42,861 nt of DNA from assembly GCA_024400305.1 (NCBI GenBank), contig JAKSMX010000024.1, forward strand, positions 1-42,861, written 5' to 3'. This document shows, one piece after another, positions 24,901 to 34,605 of the stretch. The notes beneath the pieces were generated by a model. The model ran no database searches. It was not told where the DNA came from and saw only the letters and a list, made by a program, of their open reading frames with translations. Both the position numbers and the translations under genes were made by a program. Position 1 is the stretch's first letter. Each line of letters opens with the position of its first letter. This stretch comes from Bacteroidales bacterium (GTDB taxonomy: Bacteria; Bacteroidota; Bacteroidia; Bacteroidales; F082).

Positions 24901-26841
24901 CTATAATTTTGTGTCTTCTCCGTCTAAGATTTGGAACACTGAATTGTTCGACTTGAATTCCGGGACGATTTTCTTCATCTGCCCAACAATCTTGAAGTCG
25001 TCGCAGGTCGGCAGAGTCTTGCATAAGACATCGATTTCGGCGTTGACCTCCTCTTCCGTATATTCACGGACTTTGGCTCGCATGATCTTCGGGTGTTCCG
25101 TCGGGATCGTGTTTTCTTTTGTGGCCAGGAGTTCCTCGTAAAGTTTCTCGCCCGGACGCAGTCCTGTGATTTCTATCTGCACGTTGGGGATGTGTGACAG
25201 CTTGATCATCTTGCTTGCCAAGTCATAGATTTTCACGGGTTTGCCCATGTCGAAGACAAAGATGTCGTCGTCCTCGCCGATGGAACCGGCTTCAAGGACG
25301 AGGCTGCACGCCTCCGGAATCGTCATGAAATAACGGATGATGTCGCGGTCGGTGACTGTCAGCGGGCCGCCGTGCGCCAGCTGTTTCTTGAACAGCGGGA
25401 TGACCGAGCCGTTGGAGCCGAGGACGTTGCCGAAACGTGTCGTCACGAACTTCGTCGCGCTGTTGCGGCTCTGCGTGTAAATCTCCGCGATGCGTTTCGT
25501 CGCGCCCATGACATTGGTCGGGTTGACAGCCTTGTCGGTGGAGATCATGACGAACTTCTCCGCTCCGTATTTTATTGCGAGGTCGGCGATGTTCTTTGTG
25601 CCGAAGACGTTCACTAAAACGGCTTCGTAAGGGAAACTCTCCATCAGCGGCACGTGCTTGTACGCCGCCGCGTGATAGACCACCTGCGGCTTGAATTTCT
25701 TGAACACCTCCTCCATCTTCACGGCGTCTTTGACGTTGCCGACGATGAATTCTTTCGGCACCGCGATGTGTTTGTAAGGCTCCTCGTTGTTCAGTTCAAA
25801 CTGAAGGTCGTACATGGGAGATTCGGCCTGGTCTAACATGATGATATGACGCGGGTTGTGTTGAATGACCTGACGGCATATCTCGCTTCCGATGGAACCG
25901 GCGGCGCCTGTCACCAACACAACTTTGTTTTCGAGCTCCCTCATCACGTTCTCTTTACCAAGCTTAATCGGCTCTCTTTCAAGCAGATCCTCAATCTTGA
26001 TATCCTCAATCTGATTGGCTTTGAAATTTTTGTCATCAACCCATGCGCTGACGTGCGGCACCGATTTTACGTTGAGTCCGGTGTCGATAAGCCTGTCGAT
26101 GAGTTCCTTCTTTTGCTCGACCTTCATGCTCGGCATCGCGAGAATCACGGTCTCAATGTTTTTTTCCTTTATGAATTTCTTGTCGAAAACCACTTCCGGC
26201 TTGCGGATTTTGATCCCGTTGATTGAGCTTCCGACTTTTGAATTGGAGTCGTCGATGAATGAAACGATATTGTATTGACTAAGGCCGTCTTGGCTGATGG
26301 CGTTATATGTTATGATGCCGGCGTCACCCGCACCGTAAATTATCGTGTTGATGATTTTTGGATGCGGACGCAAATATTCATTGTAAATCCTTCGCAGGAC
26401 AAGTCGGGTCAAAACAGTGAAAAACAACGTCATTGTGCATATCAGCAGGATGTTGGTGTATGACGGGAGGTATGCAAGCAGGAATCCGAGAGCCTTTGTG
26501 TGCTCAAAAATGCTTTTAAATATGCAAAGTATGATGAAAACCATTGTGGTTACTTTGACGATTTTCTCAATGTCTTGAAAACCAGTGTATCTCACCATCC
26601 CTTTGTATGAACCTGAAATGATGAAAGCGATGCTGAAAACGGCAATCACGGAAATTGAACCTTTCAGGAAACCATAAATCTCTGTTGAATACATTTCCGG
26701 GAAGAACTTCATCAACATGACAAAACAGATTGATAGCAAAACCAAGACTATGTCAAAAGCCAGCACCATGAGTCTTGGCGTCGAGCTTGAGTTGCTTTTG
26801 CCGAAAATAAATCTTGCAAGTTTCATTAATAATCGTTTCAT
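24901..26841 (-). CDS. Membrane-bound nucleotide-sugar 4,6-dehydratase (CapD/WbpM/PglF type)
   Basis: The 646-residue protein has four N-terminal membrane segments (about 25-48, 62-78, 95-112, 118-145), a first Rossmann-like region (IIYGAGDAG, 168-175) and a C-terminal short-chain dehydratase domain with NAD motif TGAAGSIG at 311-318. The catalytic set is STDKAVNPTNVMGATKR, about 434-450, with Met replacing the usual Tyr and Lys449, as in WbpM and FlaA1. Members convert UDP-GlcNAc to UDP-4-keto-6-deoxy sugars at the inner membrane for capsule, O-antigen or glycoprotein glycans. It is the last gene of the sugar-precursor cluster, 25 bases after the mannose guanylyltransferase gene. Confidence 0.9.
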   Translation of the reverse strand: MKRLLMKLARFIFGKSNSSSTPRLMVLAFDIVLVLLSICFVMLMKFFPEMYSTEIYGFLKGSISVIAVFSIAFIISGSYKGMVRYTGFQDIEKIVKVTTMVFIILCIFKSIFEHTKALGFLLAYLPSYTNILLICTMTLFFTVLTRLVLRRIYNEYLRPHPKIINTIIYGAGDAGIITYNAISQDGLSQYNIVSFIDDSNSKVGSSINGIKIRKPEVVFDKKFIKEKNIETVILAMPSMKVEQKKELIDRLIDTGLNVKSVPHVSAWVDDKNFKANQIEDIKIEDLLEREPIKLGKENVMRELENKVVLVTGAAGSIGSEICRQVIQHNPRHIIMLDQAESPMYDLQFELNNEEPYKHIAVPKEFIVGNVKDAVKMEEVFKKFKPQVVYHAAAYKHVPLMESFPYEAVLVNVFGTKNIADLAIKYGAEKFVMISTDKAVNPTNVMGATKRIAEIYTQSRNSATKFVTTRFGNVLGSNGSVIPLFKKQLAHGGPLTVTDRDIIRYFMTIPEACSLVLEAGSIGEDDDIFVFDMGKPVKIYDLASKMIKLSHIPNVQIEITGLRPGEKLYEELLATKENTIPTEHPKIMRAKVREYTEEEVNAEIDVLCKTLPTCDDFKIVGQMKKIVPEFKSNNSVFQILDGEDTKL

Positions 26842-26866
26842 GACTTTATTTTTTTATGTTATTAAA

Positions 26867-27922
26867 TTATTTCTGCCATTCTTTTATTGACTGTTCGTCT
26901 TGCATCTTGCAGATGAGAAGACAGTCGTTGTCATCCACAACTATGTAATTGTCAAGACCTTGGACTATCACTTTCTTTTTTCCGAAAGAACGGACGATGC
27001 AGTTTCCGCTTCCGACCATCTTGATGTTCTCTCCGATAACGGCGTTGCCGTTTTCATCCGGCTCGATGTGGGTGTAAAGGCTTCCCCATGTGCCGATGTC
27101 GCTCCATCCGAAGCTCGCCGGATATACGAAGACGTCTTTCGATTTCTCCATCACGGCGAAGTCGATAGAAATGTTAGGGCACGTCGGGAACAATTCGTCA
27201 ATGACGTCTTGCTCGTCGTCTTTGTAGAAATGCGGCTCGATTCTGTCGAAGACCTTCGCCAGATCAGGGACGAGTTTCTCTATGGTGTTCACGACCATCT
27301 TCACGTTCCAGACAAAGATTCCTGCGTTCCAGAAGTATCCGCCATCGGCGAGATACGCCTTGGCTGTCTCAAGGTCGGGCTTTTCCTTGAAAGCCTCGAC
27401 TTTCAGAATCTTCCCGCCGCAATGTGCCGGCTTTGAATTGTCAGATTTGATGTATCCGTATCCGGTCTCCGGCCTCGTCGGCATCATGCCGAGTGTCACG
27501 ATGACGTCTTTGTCCTTGGTGAAATCCAGAGATTCCTTTATGACTTCCTTGAAATGTGGAATGTCGAGCACTATGTGGTCGGCTGGGGAGAACACCAGAT
27601 TGGCATCTGGATGTTTCGCGTGAATCTTGCGGCTGACGTATTCGATGCAAGGTGCGGTGTTCCTCATGCATGGCTCCATAAGAATCTGCTGTTCAGGCAC
27701 TTCCGGCAGCTGTTGCATAACCATCTCCTTGTATTTCTTAGATGTCACGATCCAGATGTGATCCGACTCTATGATTCCGCTGAAACGTTCGACGGTGAGC
27801 TGGATCATGGTTTTCCCGACACCCATCACGTCAATGAACTGCTTCGGCTTTTCGGGCATCGACATCGGCCAGAACCTCGAACCGACACCGCCTGCCATTA
27901 TTATGAGATGATTGTTATTCAT
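26867..27922 (-). CDS. manC: Mannose-1-phosphate guanylyltransferase
   Basis: The 351-residue cytoplasmic enzyme makes GDP-mannose from mannose-1-phosphate and GTP. The nucleotidyltransferase signature MAGGVGSRFWPMSMPEKPKQF is at about 9-29. Others are the family motif MEPCMRNTAPCIEY near 82-95, FSPADHIV, GYGYIK, EAFKEKPD, YFWNAGIFVW and SFGWSDIGTWGSLY. The length of about 350 shows it is the single-domain form without a phosphomannose isomerase domain. It sits between galE and the CapD-like gene. GDP-mannose can feed mannosyl, fucosyl or rhamnosyl branches, but no downstream GDP-sugar enzyme is in the window. Confidence 0.93.
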   Translation of the reverse strand: MNNNHLIIMAGGVGSRFWPMSMPEKPKQFIDVMGVGKTMIQLTVERFSGIIESDHIWIVTSKKYKEMVMQQLPEVPEQQILMEPCMRNTAPCIEYVSRKIHAKHPDANLVFSPADHIVLDIPHFKEVIKESLDFTKDKDVIVTLGMMPTRPETGYGYIKSDNSKPAHCGGKILKVEAFKEKPDLETAKAYLADGGYFWNAGIFVWNVKMVVNTIEKLVPDLAKVFDRIEPHFYKDDEQDVIDELFPTCPNISIDFAVMEKSKDVFVYPASFGWSDIGTWGSLYTHIEPDENGNAVIGENIKMVGSGNCIVRSFGKKKVIVQGLDNYIVVDDNDCLLICKMQDEQSIKEWQK

Positions 27923-27975
27923 AAAAAATGATGTTTCCGTTATTAATATTAATAAATTAAGGATTCAAAAGATGT

Positions 27976-29025
27976 CTATTCTTCCACTTTGAATTTCGTC
28001 TTGCCTTGTCTGTAAGCCTTCTCCCATTCCCAGGCCGATTTTGTCATCTCGTCGATGGAACGCTCGGCTTTCCAGCCCAACTCGTTGTTTGTGAATGAAG
28101 GGTCGGCCCAGATTTTCACGATGTCGCCGGCTCTGCGTCCCACGATCTCGTAGTTTAGCGGCTTGCCGGATGCTTTTTCAAATGAGTGTATTGCCTCGAG
28201 CACCGAATAGCCTTTGCCGGTCCCGACGTTGAAGACCTCGAACTGTTTCTTCATCTTGCCGTTCGCCATGCGTTCGACGGCGGCGACGTGCGCATTGGCG
28301 AGGTCCATCACGTGGATGTAGTCGCGGATCGGCGTCCCGTCGGGCGTGTCGTAGTCGTTCCCGAACACCTTCAGGCACTGCCTGATGCCGTATCCGGTCT
28401 GCGTGATGTATGGCATGAGGTTGTTCGGAACTCCGAAAGGAAGCTCGCCGAGTTGTGCGCTTTCGTGCGCCCCGACAGGATTGAAGTATCTCAATGCGAT
28501 GACATTCAATGTCTTATAAGCGTTGACGCTGTCTTCAAGCATTTCTTCGGCAATCTGTTTCGTGTTTCCGTAAGGGCATTCGGCTTTCTTGATAGGTGCC
28601 TTTTCTGAAATCGGGAGGTTGCCGGCGTCAGGCTCGCCATAGACAGTGCATGACGATGAGAATACGATGTTCTCAACCTTGTATTTATTCATCGACTCCA
28701 AGATGTTCATCAATGAGACAAGGTTGTTTCTGTAATATTTCAGGGGCTCGTTCACCGACTCTCCGACGGCCTTGTGCGCCGCGAAATGTATCACGCCTTT
28801 GATGTCGGCATGGCGGCTGAAAAAGTCATCGACTTTCGCATTGTCGGTGAGGTCGAACTGCTCGAATTCCGGACGTTTGCCTGTTATCGTCTCTATTGCG
28901 TCGAGTGCCTCGACTCTTGAGTTGAACAAAGCGTCAACGATGACAACTTCGTGACCTTTCTTTATCAGTTCCACGGTTGTGTGCGAGCCGATGTAGCCTG
29001 TTCCTCCTGTTACTAAAATCTTCAT
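27976..29025 (-). CDS. galE: UDP-glucose 4-epimerase
   Basis: The 349-residue extended short-chain dehydrogenase interconverts UDP-glucose and UDP-galactose (possibly the N-acetyl forms). The NAD motif GGTGYIGSH is at 7-15, catalytic Ser124/125 in SSSCTVYG, Tyr152 and Lys156 in CPYGNTK, and RYFNPVGAHES is typical of GalE. The start codon overlaps the stop of the upstream acetyltransferase (ATGA), so the two are coupled. Cytoplasmic; it supplies galactose donors for the surface polysaccharide. Confidence 0.94.
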   Translation of the reverse strand: MKILVTGGTGYIGSHTTVELIKKGHEVVIVDALFNSRVEALDAIETITGKRPEFEQFDLTDNAKVDDFFSRHADIKGVIHFAAHKAVGESVNEPLKYYRNNLVSLMNILESMNKYKVENIVFSSSCTVYGEPDAGNLPISEKAPIKKAECPYGNTKQIAEEMLEDSVNAYKTLNVIALRYFNPVGAHESAQLGELPFGVPNNLMPYITQTGYGIRQCLKVFGNDYDTPDGTPIRDYIHVMDLANAHVAAVERMANGKMKKQFEVFNVGTGKGYSVLEAIHSFEKASGKPLNYEIVGRRAGDIVKIWADPSFTNNELGWKAERSIDEMTKSAWEWEKAYRQGKTKFKVEE

Positions 29026-29585
29026 TGCTTCTTGATTTCTAAATTATTGTTATTCAATTGATATTGTCGTCCGCATTCGCATTGTAGCGACTCGCCGAGT
29101 TTCCTGCCGCATTCGCAGACCCAGCCTATCTGCCGTGCCGGCACGCCTGCCATGAGTGCGAAGTCCTTGACGTCTTTCGTCACTACGGCGCCGGCGGCGA
29201 TGAGGGCGCTTCTCCCGACGGTGTGGCCGCACACGACGGTGCAGTTGGCGCCGAGAGACGCACCTTCCTTAATCAATGTCTTCGCATAGATCCCGTGAAC
29301 CGGGAAGTGGGCACGCGGCGTGGTGACGTTGGTGAAGACGCAGCTCGGCCCGCAGAACACGTTGTCCTCGATCTCAACGCCTTCATAGACGGAGACGTTG
29401 TTCTGTATCCTGACGCCGTCGCCGATTCTCACGTTGTTGCCGATGTTCACGTTCTGCCCGAGCGAGCAGTTCTTCCCCAGACGTGCGCCTCTCTGGATGT
29501 GACAGAAATGCCATATCTTGGTGCCTTCCCCGATTTCCACGTTGTCGTCAACGTAGGAGGATTCATGTACGAAGTAATTGTCCAT
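29022..29585 (-). CDS. Left-handed beta-helix N-acetyltransferase (WbpD-like) with C-terminal Cys motif
   Basis: The 187-residue protein has hexapeptide repeats through most of its length (VEIGEGTKIWHFCHIQRGARLGKNCSLGQNVNIGNN..). They match WbpD/WlbB-type enzymes that acetylate the 3-amino group of UDP-2-acetamido-3-amino sugars, including the PRAHFP and VTKDVKDFALMAGVPARQIGWV segments. The C-terminus adds CECG..LQCECG, a zinc-knuckle-like pair of CxCG motifs. The start at 29585 overlaps the stop of nagB (TAATG); a longer frame to 29663 lies inside nagB and is rejected. Its substrate partners (dehydrogenase and aminotransferase) are not in the window, so the exact sugar is unknown. Confidence 0.85.
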   Translation of the reverse strand: MDNYFVHESSYVDDNVEIGEGTKIWHFCHIQRGARLGKNCSLGQNVNIGNNVRIGDGVRIQNNVSVYEGVEIEDNVFCGPSCVFTNVTTPRAHFPVHGIYAKTLIKEGASLGANCTVVCGHTVGRSALIAAGAVVTKDVKDFALMAGVPARQIGWVCECGRKLGESLQCECGRQYQLNNNNLEIKKQ

Positions 29586-30376
29586 TACAAGTTGTTTTTC
29601 TCGATGTCTTTGAAATAGTTGACGGTACCGACCTTGAGTTCGTCGGTGGCCGCGTCGTCGCATACGATGATGCCTCTCCTGTGCATCTGCAATGCGCTGA
29701 CGGTGCAGAGATGGCAGACGCCGCCTTCGATGGCCGCCGCGATCGCGCGTGCCTTGTTGTGCCCGTTGGCCAAAATCATCACCTCCCTTGAATCCATCAC
29801 GGTGCCGACACCGACAGTGAGAGCTGTCTTGGGCACCTTGTTGATGTCGTTGTCGAAGAAACGTGCGTTGGCGATGATGGTGTCGGTCGTCAGCGATTTC
29901 ATGCGGGTGCGCGAGGTCAGTGAAGAACCAGGCTCGTTGAACGCGATGTGGCCGTCAGGGCCGATGCCGCCCATGAACAGGTCGATGCCGCCGAAACTCC
30001 TGATGCATTCCTCGTAACGGGCGCATTCCTCTTCGAGATCTTCAGCGTTTCCGTTGAGGATGTGGACGTTCTCCTTATTAATATTAATGTGGCTGAAGAA
30101 ATTGTTCCACATGAATGAATGATAGCTCTCCGGATGGTCAACGGGAAGGTTCACGTATTCGTCCATGTTGAACGTGACCACGTTTTCAAACGAAACCCTG
30201 CCTTCTTCGTAAGCTTTGATGAGGCATTTGTACGTGCCTATCGGGGTTGAGCCTGTCGGCAGACCGAGGATGAAAGGCCTGTCTGCCGTTGGCTTGAATT
30301 CATTTATCCTGCGGACGATGTGGTTCGCCGCCCACTGTGACATCTTGTCGTAATTAGGTTCGATTATTACTCTCAT
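29585..30376 (-). CDS. nagB: Glucosamine-6-phosphate deaminase
   Basis: The 263-residue cytoplasmic enzyme interconverts glucosamine-6-phosphate and fructose-6-phosphate plus ammonia. Active-site residues fall at the same numbers as in E. coli NagB: Asp72 in NMDEY, Asp141 and His143 in [11 protein letters not shown], and Glu148. The phosphate loop GLPTGSTP is at 38-45. The start at 30376 gives [12 protein letters not shown], as in the family; the frame open from 30403 adds nine unlikely residues. It sits in a sugar-nucleotide cluster and is coupled to the acetyltransferase by a TAATG overlap, so it may tune hexosamine supply for the glycan. A weak -7 box (AACTTTTG) is at 30401-30408. Confidence 0.94.
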   Translation of the reverse strand: MRVIIEPNYDKMSQWAANHIVRRINEFKPTADRPFILGLPTGSTPIGTYKCLIKAYEEGRVSFENVVTFNMDEYVNLPVDHPESYHSFMWNNFFSHININKENVHILNGNAEDLEEECARYEECIRSFGGIDLFMGGIGPDGHIAFNEPGSSLTSRTRMKSLTTDTIIANARFFDNDINKVPKTALTVGVGTVMDSREVMILANGHNKARAIAAAIEGGVCHLCTVSALQMHRRGIIVCDDAATDELKVGTVNYFKDIEKNNL

Positions 30377-30453
30377 GACTTTGAATTTTTTTGTTGAACG
30401 CAAAAGTTGCCGTTTTGTTTGTAAAGACGTTCGCTCTGCGCTCTTTTGATTTT

Positions 30454-32661
30454 TTATTTGATTCTTTTTCTTGCTTCTGCAATGTTGTTCAATGCTTCTT
30501 CAGTTTCTTTTCCGATTTGTTTCACAAAACTGTTCTCTTCGAGTTTGCCGTTGACGGCGTCTCTTTCCTCAAGATTTCTGAATGTTGAGTTGCGAATGAT
30601 GTTGTCGTAGTCTTTTTTCCTTGAGACATAAACCTGTTCGCGGACGAAATTCAGGACTTTCTCTCCTTTGTCAAGGGCGTCGTTGAAGATTTCTTTTGTG
30701 AGGCTCGGGCATTTGTCGTAGATGAATCTCAAGGCTTGGTAACTGTGCAACAGCTTCTGTTTCGGATAATCAGCCCAGATTTCATTGTAACGGTTGTGAA
30801 TGTCTTCCCAGCTGTCGAGCTTGCCGTCGCAGATGTCGTCAATCAGTTTTTCGAGTTCGTCGCCGGTCATGAGCTGGCCGCCGAGGTTCACCCATTCGCG
30901 TTGTCTGGTATTGGTCAGATTCCTGCACATGTCGTCGAACGACTCGTCGGGGTTGTTTTTAAGATAGACGCAGAGGTTCTTCACCGAATAATACAATATC
31001 ATGTCGCCGTATGCGTGATAAGCCTCGTATGGTTTGGTAATCACCACTTTGCGTTGACTTTTCTCGATGTCTTCACCTAAAACCTCAAGTTTCTTGACTG
31101 TTTCTTTTTCTTCGTTGAGAAGACGATGACCCAACTCGCGCAGTTCGCGATATTCCCTGTTCTCGTTTTCTTTTATTGAACGAAGGTAAGCCTTGGCCGT
31201 CCACACTTCAAGAAGTTTTCTTCCGGCGATGACTTCTTCCATCGTGTCTGGCGCAAATGTCTCAAACTCAATGTTTTGAATCTTATGTTTGCGTTTGTCT
31301 CGTTTCTGATATTTTGAAGTGTTGCGTGCGATGGCGTACATGTTGTACATCCACCAGTAGGCGGGCATTATCTCAAGCCGGTCTTCAGCCGTGTTGTTGC
31401 TCACGAGGCAGAAAGGCAGCTTGATGTCCATTTCGTTGGGGTAGTCGGACTTCGAGAGCAGCGTGAACGATGCGAATTTCGACGAGTGTTTGACGCTGGT
31501 GCAGAGTCCGGGCCAGAAGCCGCGTTTCGCCACTATCTCGCCGTCGGTGGCGCGGCTGTTGTGGTTTGAGCCGAGCGTGGCGCCGGCGGCCATGTTGCTC
31601 TGCCCCATGACGCAGGCGGCGATGAGGAACGAGTTGTTGTGATGCTGCTCGTGCGCCGGGAAAATCAGGTTGTTTAGCACCTCGCAGCACGAAATCGTAG
31701 AGTTGTCACCGAGCACTGAATAAATCACGCGCGCCCCGTATTTAAGGCTGCAGTTGTCGCCGATGACGAACCTCGTGCCTATGGCGGAGTAGAAGATCCT
31801 GCATCCGTAGCCAACGATGCCGTTGACCAGAACGACACCCTCGCCGATCTGTGTCGGTTCGTCTTCCGATGAGTTGATGGTGATGTTCTTCAGCTTGCTT
31901 GCACCTTTGATATAACACGACGGACCGACCTTGGCGTCTTTCAGAATCCATGAGTTCTTGATGACACAACATTCGCCGATGGTGCCGTAATAGCCTCTGC
32001 GGGTGTCGAATGATTTATCCGTTATCTCTTTAAGACGATTCTGAAGTTTCTTATTATCAGTGTATTTTGCCCAGAGATATGCATCGGCGGTGATCATGCC
32101 GTTGAATGGCAGAATCTTTCTGCCGCCGCCTTCGTTCATCACCTCAAGCCACACACGTACATCTTCCGGCTCGCCGTCTTTCAAAATGCCGTTGCCGAAT
32201 TTCGAGTGGTCGGTGCACGACATCTCGTGGATGTTGAACAGAATGCACATGTCGCCTATGATGTAGTTTGCCATGTAATGCACATCGTGAATCGCACAGT
32301 AATCGCCGATGTCGCACGAGACGATACTGCTGTCGGTGATTCCGATAGGCATCTTTAAATCGTGATATTGCAGGGCTGAATCTTCAATCGCGCCGATTCT
32401 GACGCGACCGAAGAAGCGGTTGTTTTTCACTAAATTGGTGTCGAATCTGTCGGTGACAAGGATGTTGTCCCAGCTCGTGGCGGTGTTACTGTTCTTCACG
32501 AGACGCTCCACTTCGTCTGAACGCAGATTGCGCCATCCACCATTCGGTTTCTTGGCTTGTAAATCCCTGAAATAATATTCGTCCTGACCTTCAACGAGAT
32601 ATTTCTTGTCAATGAAGCCCTCGTAAATTTCCTTGTAAGGAATTTTTGTTACTTTATTCAT
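30454..32661 (-). CDS. DUF4954 family protein with hexapeptide-like beta-helix
   Basis: The 735-residue cytoplasmic protein belongs to a Bacteroidota (and spirochaete) family annotated DUF4954. The central region (about 85-390) has left-handed beta-helix character, with many I-G-[DE]-x-[CVA] turns ([63 protein letters not shown]). It also has the strikingly conserved [20 protein letters not shown] and GSNHNSR segments. The C-terminal third is helical. The fold suggests acyl- or nucleotidyl-transferase ancestry, but no reaction is known. It lies between rfbB and nagB in the sugar cluster, so a role in activated sugar metabolism is plausible. The 152-base gap to rfbB holds no gene. Confidence 0.85.
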   Translation of the reverse strand: MNKVTKIPYKEIYEGFIDKKYLVEGQDEYYFRDLQAKKPNGGWRNLRSDEVERLVKNSNTATSWDNILVTDRFDTNLVKNNRFFGRVRIGAIEDSALQYHDLKMPIGITDSSIVSCDIGDYCAIHDVHYMANYIIGDMCILFNIHEMSCTDHSKFGNGILKDGEPEDVRVWLEVMNEGGGRKILPFNGMITADAYLWAKYTDNKKLQNRLKEITDKSFDTRRGYYGTIGECCVIKNSWILKDAKVGPSCYIKGASKLKNITINSSEDEPTQIGEGVVLVNGIVGYGCRIFYSAIGTRFVIGDNCSLKYGARVIYSVLGDNSTISCCEVLNNLIFPAHEQHHNNSFLIAACVMGQSNMAAGATLGSNHNSRATDGEIVAKRGFWPGLCTSVKHSSKFASFTLLSKSDYPNEMDIKLPFCLVSNNTAEDRLEIMPAYWWMYNMYAIARNTSKYQKRDKRKHKIQNIEFETFAPDTMEEVIAGRKLLEVWTAKAYLRSIKENENREYRELRELGHRLLNEEKETVKKLEVLGEDIEKSQRKVVITKPYEAYHAYGDMILYYSVKNLCVYLKNNPDESFDDMCRNLTNTRQREWVNLGGQLMTGDELEKLIDDICDGKLDSWEDIHNRYNEIWADYPKQKLLHSYQALRFIYDKCPSLTKEIFNDALDKGEKVLNFVREQVYVSRKKDYDNIIRNSTFRNLEERDAVNGKLEENSFVKQIGKETEEALNNIAEARKRIK

Positions 32662-32813
32662 GTCTTTTAATCTAAATTTTTAAACCTAAAAATTGTTTAC
32701 ACGTACGGAATTAATCCATACAGACAGATCATGTCCGTCAACACCCTTGTCATCACGGGAAAGGGGTGACCACCAATGCATATCTGCATTTCGCTTTGAC
32801 AATATGTAATGCC

Positions 32814-33947
32814 TTACCTGTTAGCATACATTGATTCGTAGTATTTCTCGTACTCGCCGCTTGTGATGTTGTCCATCCAGGCTTGGTTGTCGAGATACCA
32901 CCTCACTGTCTTCTCTATGCCTTCCTCGAACTGCAGGCTCGGTTCCCAGCCGAGTTCCTTCTGTAGCTTCGTCGAGTCGATGGCGTAGCGCATGTCGTGA
33001 CCGGCGCGGTCGGTGACGTAGGTGATGAGGTTCATGTCCTCGCCTTCGGCCCTGCCCAAGATGCGGTCAACGGTGTTTATAACAACTTTTATTATGTCAA
33101 TGTTCTTCCATTCGTTGAAGCCGCCGATGTTATATGTCTCGGCGATTGTCCCTTTGTGGAAAATAAGGTCAATGGCGCGGGCGTGGTCTTCAACGAAGAG
33201 CCAGTCGCGGACGTTCTCGCCCTTGCCATAGACAGGAAGCGGTTTTCTGTGCCTGATATTATTGATAAACAACGGGATGAGTTTTTCCGGAAACTGGTAA
33301 GGACCGTAGTTGTTTGAGCAGTTTGTCACAATAGTAGGCATCCCGTAGGTGTCGTGGAACGCTCTCACGAAGTGGTCGGAGCTGGCCTTCGCCGCCGAAT
33401 ACGGTGAATGCGGTTGGTATTTCAGGTCTTCGGTGAAGAACTTGCTGCCGTATGCTAAATGATGTTTGCCCGAAGAAGCCTTTGTGGTGAACGGAGGCTC
33501 GATGCCATCGGGGTCGGTCATCTCCAACGCGCCATAGACCTCGTCGGTTGAGATGTGATAGAAACGTTTGCCATCCCATTTTTCCGAAAGCGTCTCCCAA
33601 TAGAGTTTCGCGGCCTGAAGCATTGACAATGTGCCCATTACGTTCGTCTGCGCGAATGTGAACGGGTCTTTTATTGAGCGGTCAACGTGGCTCTCGGCGG
33701 CGAGATGAATCACGCCATCGACGTTGTATTTCCTGAAGATGCCCATAATCGTCTCGAAGTCGCAGATGTCGGCTTTAACGAAAGTGTAGTTAGGCTTGTC
33801 TTCGATGTCTTTCAGGTTTGCCAAATTGCCGGCGTATGTCAGTTTGTCAACGTTAATGATGTGATAGTCAGGATATTTGTTGACGAAAAGTCGTACAACA
33901 TGGCTTCCGATGAATCCTGCGCCGCCTGTGATGATGATATTTTTCAT
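32814..33947 (-). CDS. rfbB: dTDP-glucose 4,6-dehydratase
   Basis: The 377-residue enzyme converts dTDP-glucose to dTDP-4-keto-6-deoxyglucose. The NAD motif GGAGFIGSH is at 7-15, HLAAESHVDRSI near 82, ISTDEVYG near 132, the catalytic YSAAK with Tyr and Lys, and NNYGPYQFPEKLIPLF. It is slightly longer than the usual 350 because of an insert at about 146-172. The gene follows rfbC by 26 bases on the same strand. Cytoplasmic. Confidence 0.95.
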   Translation of the reverse strand: MKNIIITGGAGFIGSHVVRLFVNKYPDYHIINVDKLTYAGNLANLKDIEDKPNYTFVKADICDFETIMGIFRKYNVDGVIHLAAESHVDRSIKDPFTFAQTNVMGTLSMLQAAKLYWETLSEKWDGKRFYHISTDEVYGALEMTDPDGIEPPFTTKASSGKHHLAYGSKFFTEDLKYQPHSPYSAAKASSDHFVRAFHDTYGMPTIVTNCSNNYGPYQFPEKLIPLFINNIRHRKPLPVYGKGENVRDWLFVEDHARAIDLIFHKGTIAETYNIGGFNEWKNIDIIKVVINTVDRILGRAEGEDMNLITYVTDRAGHDMRYAIDSTKLQKELGWEPSLQFEEGIEKTVRWYLDNQAWMDNITSGEYEKYYESMYANR

Positions 33948-33973
33948 GATATGTGTTTTTAATTGTTTTCAAT

Positions 33974-34546
33974 TTATATGTGATTGCCTTCGGCAAATGT
34001 GAACGGTGAATCTAATTCTTTTAAGAATGGATGTTTCCTGTCTTTTTCGGAAAGTATGATGTCGGTTGCCGGAATGTGCCAGTCGATGTTGATGTCGGGG
34101 TCGTTCCAGATGATCGCACCTTCGCTCTGCGGGGCGTAGTAGTTGTCGCATTTGTATTGGAAGATTGCGATGTCGCTCAGTACGGAGAAGCCGTGTGCGA
34201 ATCCTTTCGGAACGAAAAACATGCGGTGGTTTTCGTCGCTCAACTCCACGGCCACGTATCTCCCGAACGTCGGTGAGCCTTTGCGGATGTCAACGGCCAC
34301 GTCGAGTACCTTGCCTCTGACGCAGCTCACTAATTTCGCCTGAGTGTAGGGCGGCTTCTGGAAATGCAGTCCGCGCAGCACTCCGTAGCACGACTTCGAC
34401 TGGTTGTCCTGCACGAAAACCGTCTCGCAGACGTTTTCATTAAATTCCCTTTGTGAGAACGCCTCGAAAAAATACCCGCGCGCATCACCAAAAACCTTCG
34501 GTTCGATGATGTAAACGCCTTCTATATCTGTCTTTATAAAATTCAT
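33974..34546 (-). CDS. rfbC: dTDP-4-dehydrorhamnose 3,5-epimerase
   Basis: The 190-residue cupin enzyme epimerises dTDP-4-keto-6-deoxyglucose at C3 and C5. Diagnostic elements are EPKVFGDARGYFFEAFSQREF, the catalytic His in GVLRGLHFQKPPYTQAKLVSC, VDIRKGSPTFGRYVAVELS, and FVPKGFAHGFSVLSD. Length is typical. It lies between rfbA and rfbB. The next pathway enzyme, the reductase RfbD, is not in the window, so conversion to dTDP-rhamnose depends on a gene elsewhere. Confidence 0.95.
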   Translation of the reverse strand: MNFIKTDIEGVYIIEPKVFGDARGYFFEAFSQREFNENVCETVFVQDNQSKSCYGVLRGLHFQKPPYTQAKLVSCVRGKVLDVAVDIRKGSPTFGRYVAVELSDENHRMFFVPKGFAHGFSVLSDIAIFQYKCDNYYAPQSEGAIIWNDPDINIDWHIPATDIILSEKDRKHPFLKELDSPFTFAEGNHI

Positions 34547-34563
34547 ATCTTTTCTGTTCTAAA

Positions 34564-34581
34564 AACGTGCCGTTACACGTT
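34564..34581 (-). terminator. Short hairpin with U run between rfbA and rfbC
   Basis: A 6-bp stem (aacgtg/cacgtt) with a 6-base loop is followed on the minus strand by TTTTTAG. It could attenuate transcription after rfbA or process the message; the stem is short. Confidence 0.4.
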
Positions 34582-34605
34582 AAAAATCTTTAAATTTTTG
34601 AATCT

